A DNA stretch of 40,084 bases, taken from positions 1 through 40,084 of the forward strand of contig JADCFQ010000046.1 in assembly GCA_020249435.1 (NCBI GenBank), given 5' to 3'. The notes beneath the pieces were generated by a model that was given only the letters and a program-made list of their open reading frames with translations, searched no databases and was not told the DNA's origin. Shown here piece by piece: positions 32,563 to 39,951 of the stretch; the first letter of the stretch is position 1; each line of letters opens with the position of its first letter. This stretch comes from Roseomonas sp. Lineage in GTDB: Bacteria; Pseudomonadota; Alphaproteobacteria; Acetobacterales; Acetobacteraceae. Position numbers and translations under genes: made by a program.

Positions 32563-32581
32563 GCTTATCCACAGAATAAGC
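32563..32581. promoter_or_regulatory. Inverted repeat near the metal-transporter promoter
   Basis: GCTTAT (32563-32568) and ATAAGC (32576-32581) form a perfect inverted repeat with a seven-base centre. It lies 19 bases downstream of TTGACG (32538-32543), the best -35 candidate for the transporter operon, so it would cover the -10 region. It contains TTATCCACA, a consensus DnaA box, probably by chance. Confidence 0.45.
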
Positions 32582-32609
32582 CTCTGAAAAATAAGGAATA
32601 TATGCAGAA

Positions 32610-33581
32610 ATGAACAGGTGTTCAGCCATTGGCAGACGGGGCCTTGGCCTTGGGCTATTGGCGCTGACGCCCATCACGGCGCGGGCCCAGAACCGCGCCC
32701 AGCCCCGCGCGCTGTCAACTGTTGCCATGGTGGGCGATCTGGTGCGCGAGATCGGCGGAGGCAGCATCCGCGCCGAAACCCTGATCGGGGAAGGCGTGGA
32801 CCCGCATCTGTTTCGCCCAACCCGGGCCGATACGGCGCGGCTGCTGGCCGCTGATATCATCTTCGCCAATGGCCATCGGCTGGAAGGGCGCATGGGTGAT
32901 GTGCTGGCCCGCGCCGCTGCCAATGGCAAACCGGTGGTCATGGTCGCGGAAAGCCTGCCGCGCGCGAGCCTCCGCGCCAATCCGGAATACCCGGACGCGG
33001 CCGATCCGCATGTCTGGATGGACCCGGTTCTATGGGCCGAAGCGGCGGGGAGCATCGCCGCCGGGCTCACCCGGCTGATCCCCGACCAAGCCAATGTTTT
33101 CGCCGCCAACCTGGCCGCGCTGCGCAGCCGCCTTGCCGCCCTGCATGAATATGGCGCGCGGGTGATGGGCAGCATTCCGCCGCGCCAACGCCTTTTGGTC
33201 ACCGCGCATGATGCCTTCGGCTACTTCTCGGCGCGATACGGGCTGGAAGTGGACAGTATCCAGGGGCTTTCCACCGAATCGGAAGCGAACCTCGCGCGGA
33301 TCGAGGCCATCGTGCGCAGCCTGGTGGAACGGCGCATCCCGGCGGTCTTTGCCGAAACCTCTGTCCCTGATCGCGCCGTGCGGGCGCTGATTGAAGGCGC
33401 CGGGGCGCGCGGGCAGCGTGTGGCCTTGGGCGGCACGTTGTTTTCCGATTCCATGGGCAAGCCCGGCACCTATGAAGGCACCTATCACGGCATGCTGGAT
33501 CACAACTTCACCACCATCGCCCGCGCGCTTGGTGGGGAGGCGCCGGCGCGCGGCATGCTTGGCCGCCTGAGCGCCGCATGA
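32610..33581 (+). CDS. Metal ABC transporter substrate-binding protein (TroA/ZnuA-like)
   Basis: This 323-aa periplasmic cluster A-I binding protein has a Tat-like or Sec signal (GRRGLGLGLLALTPITARA, about 8-26). Metal ligands by position are H66 (GVDPHLFRP), H134 (DPHVWMDP), H200 (TAHDAFGYF) and D280 (LFSDSMG). That is the His/His/His/Asp set of TroA and ZnuA; Mn-specific PsaA/MntC proteins have Glu at the third place. There is no His-rich loop. This favours zinc, possibly with manganese. It is the only plausible start in frame, with AAGGA 12 bases upstream. The ATG is inside an SmtB-type palindrome. The stop overlaps the ATPase start (ATGA). Confidence 0.93.
   Translation: MNRCSAIGRRGLGLGLLALTPITARAQNRAQPRALSTVAMVGDLVREIGGGSIRAETLIGEGVDPHLFRPTRADTARLLAADIIFANGHRLEGRMGDVLARAAANGKPVVMVAESLPRASLRANPEYPDAADPHVWMDPVLWAEAAGSIAAGLTRLIPDQANVFAANLAALRSRLAALHEYGARVMGSIPPRQRLLVTAHDAFGYFSARYGLEVDSIQGLSTESEANLARIEAIVRSLVERRIPAVFAETSVPDRAVRALIEGAGARGQRVALGGTLFSDSMGKPGTYEGTYHGMLDHNFTTIARALGGEAPARGMLGRLSAA
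32611..32624. promoter_or_regulatory. SmtB/CzrA-type operator on the start codon of the binding-protein gene
   Basis: TGAACA-GG-TGTTCA is a perfect 6-2-6 palindrome of the kind bound by ArsR/SmtB repressors. It begins at the second base of the ATG at 32610. The adjacent divergent gene encodes an ArsR/SmtB protein, so this is its likely operator. Position over the start codon implies a block near the transcription start or very early in the transcript. Confidence 0.65.
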
Positions 33582-34339
33582 GCATTGCAGCGCCCGCACC
33601 GCTCGCCATCACGCATCTGACCGTCACTTATGGCGACAAGACGGTGCTCTGGGACATCACCTGGCAGGCAGCACCAGGGCTGACGGCGATTGTCGGGCCG
33701 AATGGTGCCGGCAAATCCACGCTGCTGCGTGCCGCGCTCGGCCTGATTCCGAGCATCGCCGGCGAGGCGCGATTCTTTGGCCGCAAGCTGGATGAGGTGC
33801 GCAACCGCGTCGGGTATTTGCCGCAACGTGCCTCGGTGGATTGGGATTTTCCGGCAACTGCGCTCGATGTCGTCTGCATGTCACGCTATCCGCGCATGCG
33901 CTGGTGGGGGCGCGTGCCGAAAGCGGAACGGGATGCCGCACGCGCTGCCCTGGATCAGGTGGGCCTGGCTGATCTGGCGGATCGGCAAATCGGGAGGCTA
34001 TCCGGTGGGCAGCAGCAGCGCGTGTTTCTGGCGCGTGCGCTGGCGCAGGATGCTGACTTGTATCTGATGGATGAACCCTTCGCCGCGGTTGATGCAGCAA
34101 CGGAACAGGCGATCATCGCCGTGCTGCGCCGCGTGGTGGCAACGGGGCGGAGCGTGATTGCCGTACATCATGATCTTTCAACCGTGCCGGCCTATTTCGA
34201 TCAGGTGCTGCTGCTGAATGGCCGCGCGGTCGCCGCCGGTCCTGTGAAATCCGCCTTCACACCGGATTCAATTGCGCGCGCCTATGGCGGGCGGTTGAAT
34301 GTGCTGGAACAGGCGGTGGCGGAAGGCGGGCTCGGGTGA
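33578..34339 (+). CDS. Metal ABC transporter ATP-binding protein (TroB/ZnuC-like)
   Basis: This 253-aa ATPase subunit has Walker A GPNGAGKST (40-48), a Q-loop YLPQRASVDWDFPAT, the signature LSGGQQQRVFLARAL, Walker B LYLMDEPF and the switch His in VIAVHHDLSTV. The PQRxxVDWxFP Q-loop is typical of the metal (Mn/Zn/Fe) branch. It overlaps the binding-protein gene and the GTG of the first permease (GTGA), so the operon is translationally coupled. It powers import across the inner membrane with the two permeases. Confidence 0.95.
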   Translation: MSIAAPAPLAITHLTVTYGDKTVLWDITWQAAPGLTAIVGPNGAGKSTLLRAALGLIPSIAGEARFFGRKLDEVRNRVGYLPQRASVDWDFPATALDVVCMSRYPRMRWWGRVPKAERDAARAALDQVGLADLADRQIGRLSGGQQQRVFLARALAQDADLYLMDEPFAAVDAATEQAIIAVLRRVVATGRSVIAVHHDLSTVPAYFDQVLLLNGRAVAAGPVKSAFTPDSIARAYGGRLNVLEQAVAEGGLG

Positions 34340-35724
34340 GTCTTGGCTACAACACGCTGGTTGTTCTGCTGGGCTGTGCCTTGCTGGGGCTGGCCTGTGG
34401 CACGGTTGGCGCTTTTGCGCTGTTGCGCGGGCGCGCCTTGATGGCTGATGCCGTGGGTCATGCCGCGCTGCCAGGTGTGGTGCTGGCAGCGATGCTGGTC
34501 GCGAGCTTTGGCGGCAATCCGCGCGCGCTGGCGCCCTTGCTGGCGGGCGCTTTGGTCGCGGGCGTATTGGGTGTGCTGGCGGTGCAGGCACTCACGCGCG
34601 GGCGGCGCATTCGCGAAGACGCAGCCATCGCCATTGTGCTTTCCAGTTTCTACGCGCTTGGCGTTGCGCTGCTGTCCTATGTGCAGACCATGCCGCAAGC
34701 GGCGCAGGCGGGGCTTGGCAAATTCATTCTGGGTCAGGCGGCGGCGATGCGTGCGGAGGATGCGCTTTGGGCTGGCGGCATTGCGGCATTTTCCGTGCTG
34801 ATTTGTCTGGCCTTGTTTCAGCGTTTGCGCGCCGCCTGCTTCGATCCCGATTACGCGCGAGTCATGGGGCTTTCGGTAGCGCGTACCGACCTGATGCTGC
34901 TGGCGCTGATTGTGATTGTCGCGGTGGCAGGCTTGCAGGCGGTGGGGCTGGTGCTGGTCGTGGCCTTGCTCATTCTGCCGGCGGCAACGGCGCGCTTGCT
35001 TACGCATCAGTTGCCCGTGCTGTTGCTGGTCTCGGCGCTGCTGGGGGCTTTGGCGGGGGCTTTGGGCGCGGCGGCTTCCGCCTTTGAACCGGAATGGCCG
35101 ACGGGCGCGGCAGTGGTCTTGGCGGGCGCGATTTTCTTCACGCTGGCGCTGCTGCTGGCGCCAGAACGCGGCGTGCTGCCCGAAGCCTGGCGCCGCACGC
35201 GCCGACGCATTGCCGCGACCGAAAGCCATTTCCTGCGCGCCGCCTGGGAGGCGCAGGAAGCCGCCGGCGCCGGCCCCGGCACGGCGGGCGATCGCTGGAC
35301 ACCAATTGCCGCGCTGGCTGCTGCGCGCGGCTGGTCTGAAGGCCATGCATCACGCCTTGCATTATGGCTTGGGCTGCGCGGCTTGGTGGCGCGGGCAGAT
35401 GGAGAAATTCATCTGACACCGCGCGGCGCCGCTGCCGCGCGGCGCGCGGTGCGCGCGCATCGCGCGGTCGAGATTCATCTGCTTGGCCTTGGGGCCACGG
35501 ATATCGCGGGCGCAGATCGCTTGGCGGATTTGGTGGAGCATCGCCTGCCGGCGGAAATGGCGACGCGGTTATTGGCAGAGCCTTCGTCCCTGCCTGCTTC
35601 ACCGCATGCTTTGGGGCCGGGAGCATTTTCTAGCCAAGCGGATACGCTTGGCGACTCGGAAAATGCGACAAGACAAAATTTCAGTGTCCGTCCGCTGCGC
35701 GGACGCGAAGCGGATGGGCACTGA
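34336..35724 (+). CDS. Metal ABC permease fused to a DtxR/MntR-like domain
   Basis: This 462-aa protein starts with GTG at 34336. Residues 1 to about 280 are an ABC-3 family permease with eight or nine helices (AFALLRGRALMADAVGHAALPG near the start is the family motif). A basic linker (RRTRRRIA) follows, then a winged helix (about 315-375: WTPIAALAAARGWSEGHASRLA, then GEIHLTPRGAAAARR). A DtxR/MntR-like metal-binding and dimer region follows (RAHRAVEIHLLGLG, then LADLVEHRLP). This resembles TroC plus TroR in one chain. From residue 430 the sequence (FSSQADTLGDSENATRQNFS and on to the stop) does not look like DtxR and is encoded by two hairpin repeats. Whether the sensor part still binds DNA or works as a cytosolic gate is unknown. 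Confidence 0.9.
   Translation: MSLGYNTLVVLLGCALLGLACGTVGAFALLRGRALMADAVGHAALPGVVLAAMLVASFGGNPRALAPLLAGALVAGVLGVLAVQALTRGRRIREDAAIAIVLSSFYALGVALLSYVQTMPQAAQAGLGKFILGQAAAMRAEDALWAGGIAAFSVLICLALFQRLRAACFDPDYARVMGLSVARTDLMLLALIVIVAVAGLQAVGLVLVVALLILPAATARLLTHQLPVLLLVSALLGALAGALGAAASAFEPEWPTGAAVVLAGAIFFTLALLLAPERGVLPEAWRRTRRRIAATESHFLRAAWEAQEAAGAGPGTAGDRWTPIAALAAARGWSEGHASRLALWLGLRGLVARADGEIHLTPRGAAAARRAVRAHRAVEIHLLGLGATDIAGADRLADLVEHRLPAEMATRLLAEPSSLPASPHALGPGAFSSQADTLGDSENATRQNFSVRPLRGREADGH
35623..35666. repeat. Palindromic repeat, hairpin 1, inside the permease-DtxR gene
   Basis: An outer stem GCATTTTC (35623-35630) pairs with GAAAATGC (35659-35666), and an inner stem GCCAAGCG (35633-35640) pairs with CGCTTGGC (35645-35652) around a GATA loop. 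The 16 base pairs with a small asymmetric internal loop resemble the dispersed palindromic elements common in alphaproteobacterial genomes. It is read through in frame and encodes residues 430-444 of the fusion protein. Confidence 0.7.
35682..35723. repeat. Hairpin 2 at the end of the permease-DtxR gene
   Basis: Bases 35682-35695 pair with 35710-35723 (14 pairs, two of them G-T), closing a 14-base loop that itself is self-complementary. It starts with CAGTG and ends with CACTG. It includes the stop codon and, in the 3' arm, GGATGGG (35712-35718), the only ribosome-site-like sequence before the next gene. Confidence 0.6.
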
Positions 35725-35727
35725 ACC

Positions 35728-36663
35728 ATGACGGCGGTGGATTTCCTCAGGCTCGATCTGCCGGCCTTGCTGGCGGCGATCCTCGCTTGCGGTTTGTGTG
35801 GTTTGCTTGGGTCTTTTCTCTTGCTGCGGCGTGATAGTTTGCTGGGGGATGCGCTGTCCCATGCGGTGTTGCCGGGCATTATTGCGGGCTTTGCGATCAC
35901 CGGCGCGCGGGCGGGCTTGCCGATGTTGTTGGGTGCGCTGGCGGCGGCATTGGCGGCGGTATTTGTGATCAGCCTGGTGCGACGTGTCGCCAAGCTGGAA
36001 TCAGGCGCGGCAACGGGCGCGGTCTTCACCAGCTTTTTCGCGCTTGGCCTGATGCTGATTGAAGCGACCGGCGCGCGCAGCGTTGATCTTGATCTGGATT
36101 GCGTGTTGTTCGGCCAATTGGAAAGCCTGGTGTGGCTGGAAGCGCAGGGTGTTGCATCGCTGTTTGATCCTGCGGCGCTGGCTTCCCTGCCGCGCCAGAT
36201 ATTCCTGTTGGCAGCGGTTGCGCTTGTGCTGGCCGGGCTGGTCGCGCTGCTCTGGCGGCCCTTGCATTTGCTCTGTTTCGACCCCGATTACGCGGCTGCG
36301 ATTGGCCTGCCGGCACGCGGTTTGGAATTGGCGCTGAATTTGATGGTGGCGGCAGCAGCAGTGGCCGCCTTTGAAGCGGTGGGCAGCATTCTGGTGGTGG
36401 CGATGCTGGTGTGCCCGGCGGCGGCAATACGCTTGCTGACAGATTCCTATCGCGCGCAGGTTTTGGGTGGTGCGGCTTTGGGCGCGGCGCTTGGCGCGCT
36501 TGGTTATGCCTTGGCGGGGCCTGTGCCGGCGGCACTCGGGCAGGAGTTCGCACTGAATGCGGCGGGCGTCATTGGCACGCTGGGTGGGCTGACAGTCGCG
36601 GGCGCCATGCTGCTCCGCCAGTGGCGCAGTGCTGCGCCAAAATCAGCGCTTATTTCAGGATAA
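35728..36663 (+). CDS. Metal ABC transporter permease, second subunit (TroD-like)
   Basis: This 311-aa ABC-3 family permease has eight or nine hydrophobic helices. The family motif LGSFLLLRRDSLLGDALSHA and the cytoplasmic coupling region CFDPDYAAAIGLP are present. It follows the fused permease by three bases. With the binding protein, ATPase and first permease it makes a four-gene TroABCD/SitABCD-type importer. GGATGGG, nine bases before the ATG, lies in the 3' arm of hairpin 2, so translation probably depends on readthrough of the upstream gene. The last 14 bases overlap the convergent OmpA gene. Confidence 0.93.
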   Translation: MTAVDFLRLDLPALLAAILACGLCGLLGSFLLLRRDSLLGDALSHAVLPGIIAGFAITGARAGLPMLLGALAAALAAVFVISLVRRVAKLESGAATGAVFTSFFALGLMLIEATGARSVDLDLDCVLFGQLESLVWLEAQGVASLFDPAALASLPRQIFLLAAVALVLAGLVALLWRPLHLLCFDPDYAAAIGLPARGLELALNLMVAAAAVAAFEAVGSILVVAMLVCPAAAIRLLTDSYRAQVLGGAALGAALGALGYALAGPVPAALGQEFALNAAGVIGTLGGLTVAGAMLLRQWRSAAPKSALISG

Positions 36664-37765
36664 TTTCGACGCGCCGGTTTTGTGGTTCGCGCACGCCATC
36701 GGCGGTCGCGACCAGGGGCTGCGTTTCACCAAGGGCCGTGATGGTAATGTCCTGCCGCGCAATGCCTCGCTTGATCAGTTCTTCCGCCACCGTGTCGGCG
36801 CGGCGGCGCGACAGGGCCTGATTGTATTGCGGCGTTCCGGTGCGATCCGCATGGCCCGCCAATTCAATCCGCGTGGGCTGGGCGCGCGCGGCTTCCGCCG
36901 CTTCACCGATGATCTGGCGGGCGCGTGCGGTCAGATCAGCGCGGTTCCAGTCAAAGAATACCAGAAAGCTCCGCGCCGCAACGGGCGCCGCAACAGCGGC
37001 GGGCGCGGCAGCCGGCGCATTGAAGGCATAGCGCAGGCCGAGCAGGAAGGATTGGTTGCGACTTTCCGTATCCGCTTTGCCCGACAGCACCGTGGCACCC
37101 GCAGCAGTCACATAGCGCACGGGAATGCTCGGCCCCAGGCTTTCGAGGTAACGATATTCGGCAGTCAGCGTCAGGCCCGGCACCTGGTCAATCGTGAAGC
37201 CAATGCCGGCAATGCCCTGCACCGCGAAGGCGCCGCCCGTATCATCGGCACGGAGCCGAAGGCTGCCATTGCCGGGCCGTCCGGTCAGATCATTGAAGCT
37301 GGTGACAAGATAGCCGGCACCGATCCCGACATAGGGCAGGAAGGGGCCAATCCGCACCAGATCCACCAGCGCATTGCCCATCAGCCCATAGCTATCCTGC
37401 CGCCCGCTATGCCCGCCGGGCGTTGCAAGGCCAGCAGCGCCATTGGCGCTATCCACCTCATTGGTGCGGTAGCTGCCTTCGATTTCAAGCCGGATGCCAT
37501 TGCTGAAGCCCCAGCCAAGGCTGAGCAAACCCACGCCGCCATAATCAAAGCCGAGCTGCCCGCCATTGGGCTGACCCAGCGCCGCCATGCCCTGATTGAG
37601 CCGACCATCCAGGCGGAATTTGGCGTCATCCAGGTAATTCATGCCAATCGCGCCGGCGATGTAAGGCCCTTCGACGAATTGCGCGCGCGCTGGCAGTGCC
37701 GCAACAAGCCCTAATGTCAGGGCGGCGGCAAGCAGGATGCCAAGCGGGGTTGGGCGGAACTTCAT
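36650..37765 (-). CDS. OmpA family outer-membrane protein
   Basis: This 371-aa protein has a signal peptide (KFRPTPLGILLAAALTLGLV, cleaved after ARA), then an eight-strand barrel of the OmpA-like type (PYIAGAIGMNYLDD at the start; YVGIGAGYLVTSF and GIGFTIDQVPGLTLTAEYRY later). An Ala/Pro-rich linker (PAAAPAAVAAPVAA) and a C-terminal OmpA/MotB peptidoglycan-binding domain follow (RIELAGHADRTG, ALSRRRADTVAEELI, EPQNRRVEIIL). It anchors the outer membrane to the cell wall. The start is ATG 37765; an in-frame TTG lies nine bases upstream. The 3' end overlaps the convergent permease gene by 14 bases. Confidence 0.95.
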   Translation of the reverse strand: MKFRPTPLGILLAAALTLGLVAALPARAQFVEGPYIAGAIGMNYLDDAKFRLDGRLNQGMAALGQPNGGQLGFDYGGVGLLSLGWGFSNGIRLEIEGSYRTNEVDSANGAAGLATPGGHSGRQDSYGLMGNALVDLVRIGPFLPYVGIGAGYLVTSFNDLTGRPGNGSLRLRADDTGGAFAVQGIAGIGFTIDQVPGLTLTAEYRYLESLGPSIPVRYVTAAGATVLSGKADTESRNQSFLLGLRYAFNAPAAAPAAVAAPVAARSFLVFFDWNRADLTARARQIIGEAAEAARAQPTRIELAGHADRTGTPQYNQALSRRRADTVAEELIKRGIARQDITITALGETQPLVATADGVREPQNRRVEIILK

Positions 37766-37820
37766 GCGATGCAACCTAGCGGCAGTTTCTTAACAAAAGA
37801 AGACCATAGCGTATCGCCAC

Positions 37821-38963
37821 TCATGTTTTTTGCACCGCAATGGCCGCCAGCGGGCCAAGAGCCGCCGCATCATCCAGACCAGCCAGCGCGCCCAGCGGCA
37901 AAAGCCGATTGGCATGGCCCATCTTGCGCCCTGGCCTCGCCTCCGCCTTGCCATAGAGATGCGGCGCGATGCCCTTTTGCCCTTGCAGCCCGGGCCAGGC
38001 GGCCATGCCTTCCGGGCCGATCAGATTGCGCATCACCGCGTCATGGTGACGATCAGGCGCGCCAAGCGGCAGCCCGACCACGGCGCGGATATGCTGTTCG
38101 AATTGCGATGCGGTGCAGGCATCCATGGTCCAATGCCCGGAATTATGCGGGCGCGGGGCGATTTCATTGCCGATCAACCGGCCATCGGGCAGCAGGAACA
38201 TCTCCAGCGCCACAAGCCCGACCAGATCAAGCCCGCGCGCAACGGCGGCGACGTGGTCACGCGCGGCGGCGGCGACCTCAGGCGCCACACGCGCCGGCGC
38301 ATAACTGATGTCCAGGATATGATGGCGATGCGCGTTTTCGGTCGCATCAAACACCGCGAGCGCCCCATCCGCCCCGCGCGCCGCGATGGCGGAGACTTCC
38401 AGCGTGAAGGGCACAAAGCCTTCCAGGATCAGCGGGCGCGGTGCCAGCCTTGACCAGGCAGCGGCCAGATCATCCGGGTGGCGCAGCACCGCCTGGCCAC
38501 GGCCATCATAGCCAAGTCGAGTCGTTTTCAGAACGGAAGGGAGCCCAAGTTCGGCGACCGCAGCCTGCAATTCCGCTTCCGTGCGCACCGCGCGCCAGGG
38601 GGCGACGGGCACGCCGATCCCTTCCAGAAACGCCTTTTCCTGCAAGCGATCCTGGCAAATGGACAGTGCCTTTTCCCCAGGCCGGCAGGGCACGCGGCGC
38701 GCGAGGATTTCCACTGTCTCCGCCGGGACATTTTCAAATTCGAAGGTGACAACATCCACCTGCGCGGCGAAGCGCGCCAAGGCGTCATGGTCTTCATAGG
38801 CCGCGACCGTGCGCGCCGCGGCCACCTGCATGCCGGGCTCATCCGCGCCGGGGGCGTAGCTGTGGCAGCGATAGCCAAGCCGCGCCGCCGCCATGGCGGA
38901 CATGCGCCCAAGCTGCCCACCGCCCAGAATGCCCAGCATGGCGCCGGGCGGCAGAGGGGTCAT
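37821..38963 (-). CDS. purK: 5-(carboxyamino)imidazole ribonucleotide synthase
   Basis: This 380-aa ATP-grasp enzyme of purine synthesis makes N5-CAIR from AIR, ATP and bicarbonate. The N-terminal motif [17 protein letters not shown] is at about 9-25. The central ATP-grasp domain has [17 protein letters not shown] and [33 protein letters not shown] residues (metal-binding [11 protein letters not shown]). The C-terminal lobe is complete. It overlaps purE by four bases (ATGA), the usual purE-purK order. Confidence 0.97.
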   Translation of the reverse strand: MTPLPPGAMLGILGGGQLGRMSAMAAARLGYRCHSYAPGADEPGMQVAAARTVAAYEDHDALARFAAQVDVVTFEFENVPAETVEILARRVPCRPGEKALSICQDRLQEKAFLEGIGVPVAPWRAVRTEAELQAAVAELGLPSVLKTTRLGYDGRGQAVLRHPDDLAAAWSRLAPRPLILEGFVPFTLEVSAIAARGADGALAVFDATENAHRHHILDISYAPARVAPEVAAAARDHVAAVARGLDLVGLVALEMFLLPDGRLIGNEIAPRPHNSGHWTMDACTASQFEQHIRAVVGLPLGAPDRHHDAVMRNLIGPEGMAAWPGLQGQKGIAPHLYGKAEARPGRKMGHANRLLPLGALAGLDDAAALGPLAAIAVQKT

Positions 38964-39445
38964 ACCGGGCTCTCCGGCACGCTTTCGGTCTGCGCGGCGC
39001 GCCAGGCGATCAGGCGTGTGGCGAGCGCAGCATCTTGCAGGGCGAGGATCGAGGCCGCGAGCAAAGCCGCATTCACCGCCCCCGCCCGCCCGATGGCGAG
39101 TGTCCCCACCGGCACCCCGGCCGGCATTTGCACAATGGACAGTAGGCTATCCACCCCAGCCAGGGCAGCGCTTTGCACCGGCACGCCCAGTACCGGCAGA
39201 TGCGTCATGGAAGCGGCCATCCCCGGCAGATGCGCCGCCCCACCAGCGCCGGCGATGATAACACGAAGCCCTCGCCCCGCCGCCTGCCTGGCGTAATCAA
39301 ACAGGCGTTCGGGCGTGCGATGGGCGGAAACCACGCGGGTTTCATGGGGAATGCCCAGTTTTTCGAGCGTTTCCGCCGTATGCCGCAGCGTTTCCCAATC
39401 CGAACGGCTACCCATAATCACGCCCACAAGCGGTAATTCGGCCAT
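38960..39445 (-). CDS. purE: 5-(carboxyamino)imidazole ribonucleotide mutase
   Basis: This 161-aa class I PurE moves the carboxyl group from N5-CAIR to CAIR. Signature motifs are [13 protein letters not shown] (10-18 region), [12 protein letters not shown] with the catalytic His, and [18 protein letters not shown]. The length and octamer-forming C-terminus are normal. An AAGGGG ribosome site precedes ATG 39445. It lies 12 bases after the YdcH-like gene on the same strand. Confidence 0.97.
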   Translation of the reverse strand: MAELPLVGVIMGSRSDWETLRHTAETLEKLGIPHETRVVSAHRTPERLFDYARQAAGRGLRVIIAGAGGAAHLPGMAASMTHLPVLGVPVQSAALAGVDSLLSIVQMPAGVPVGTLAIGRAGAVNAALLAASILALQDAALATRLIAWRAAQTESVPESPV

Positions 39446-39457
39446 ATCCAGCCCCTT

Positions 39458-39658
39458 TCAGGCGATGATATCGGGCAAAAGCTGGCTATCGAGCCAGGCG
39501 ATTTCGTCCTTCAGCTTCAGCTTGCGCTTTTTCAGCCGCTGCAGCTGCAATTGATCCACCGGCCCGGCATCAAGCCGCGCGATGACGGTATCCAAATCCC
39601 GATGCTCGGTTCGGAGTTCATGCAGGCGGCGGAGCAGGGCTTCTCGGTCAGCGATCAT
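39458..39658 (-). CDS. YdcH/DUF465 family small coiled-coil protein
   Basis: This 66-aa, highly charged helical protein (IADREALLRRLHELRTEHRD, then QRLKKRKLKLKDEIAWLDSQL) matches the DUF465/YdcH pattern of a helical hairpin with the KKRKLxLKDEI signature. The function of the family is unknown. I take ATG 39658; ATG 39712 would add 18 less typical residues. It probably heads the purE-purK transcript. A second DUF465 gene begins 117 bases away on the other strand. Confidence 0.87.
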   Translation of the reverse strand: MIADREALLRRLHELRTEHRDLDTVIARLDAGPVDQLQLQRLKKRKLKLKDEIAWLDSQLLPDIIA

Positions 39659-39774
39659 CGCGGGGCCAGGTGAAATCTCTTGATGCTTTTTAAGGGCGAG
39701 GTAGAGTAGCATGTCCTGGCTGCCCGGGACAGGGCCAACCGCCCGGGCGGCATCACAGCAAAGGATGCCTTGGT

Positions 39775-39951
39775 ATGCGCTTGGATGCCCGGATCGCTTC
39801 CCTCAATAACCGTCACGCCGCGCTTGAGGCGCAGATTTTTGAGGAAGACCACCGACCGAGGCCAGACGCCGAAACCCTGGCACGATTGAAGCGCGAAAAG
39901 CTGCGGCTGAAGGAGGAGATGGAGCGGCTGCGCGTTAGTCAGCCGCATTAG
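39775..39951 (+). CDS. Second YdcH/DUF465 family small protein
   Basis: This 58-residue gene starts MRLDARIASLNNRHAALEAQ and continues with RPRPDAETLARLKREKLRLK then EEMERLRVSQPH. The SLxxRHAALExxI opening and the RPxPDxxxLxxLKRxKLxLKxE core are the DUF465 pattern, so it is a paralogue of the divergent neighbour. AAGGATG lies upstream of ATG 39775. It stops directly at the edge of a putative IS end. Function unknown. Confidence 0.85.
   Translation: MRLDARIASLNNRHAALEAQIFEEDHRPRPDAETLARLKREKLRLKEEMERLRVSQPH

Noticed and set aside
32566-32574. TTATCCACA as evidence of a replication origin
   Set aside because: A single DnaA box without a cluster, AT-rich unwinding region or dnaA/parA genes is not an origin.
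32462-33202. N-terminal extension of the ArsR gene to 354 residues
   Set aside because: It runs through the divergent binding-protein gene and is Ser/Arg/Ala shadow sequence; ArsR proteins are about 100 residues.
36629-37714. Plus-strand open frame (361 codons) opposite the OmpA gene
   Set aside because: No domain and composition of a shadow frame; the minus strand has a complete signal peptide, barrel and OmpA domain.
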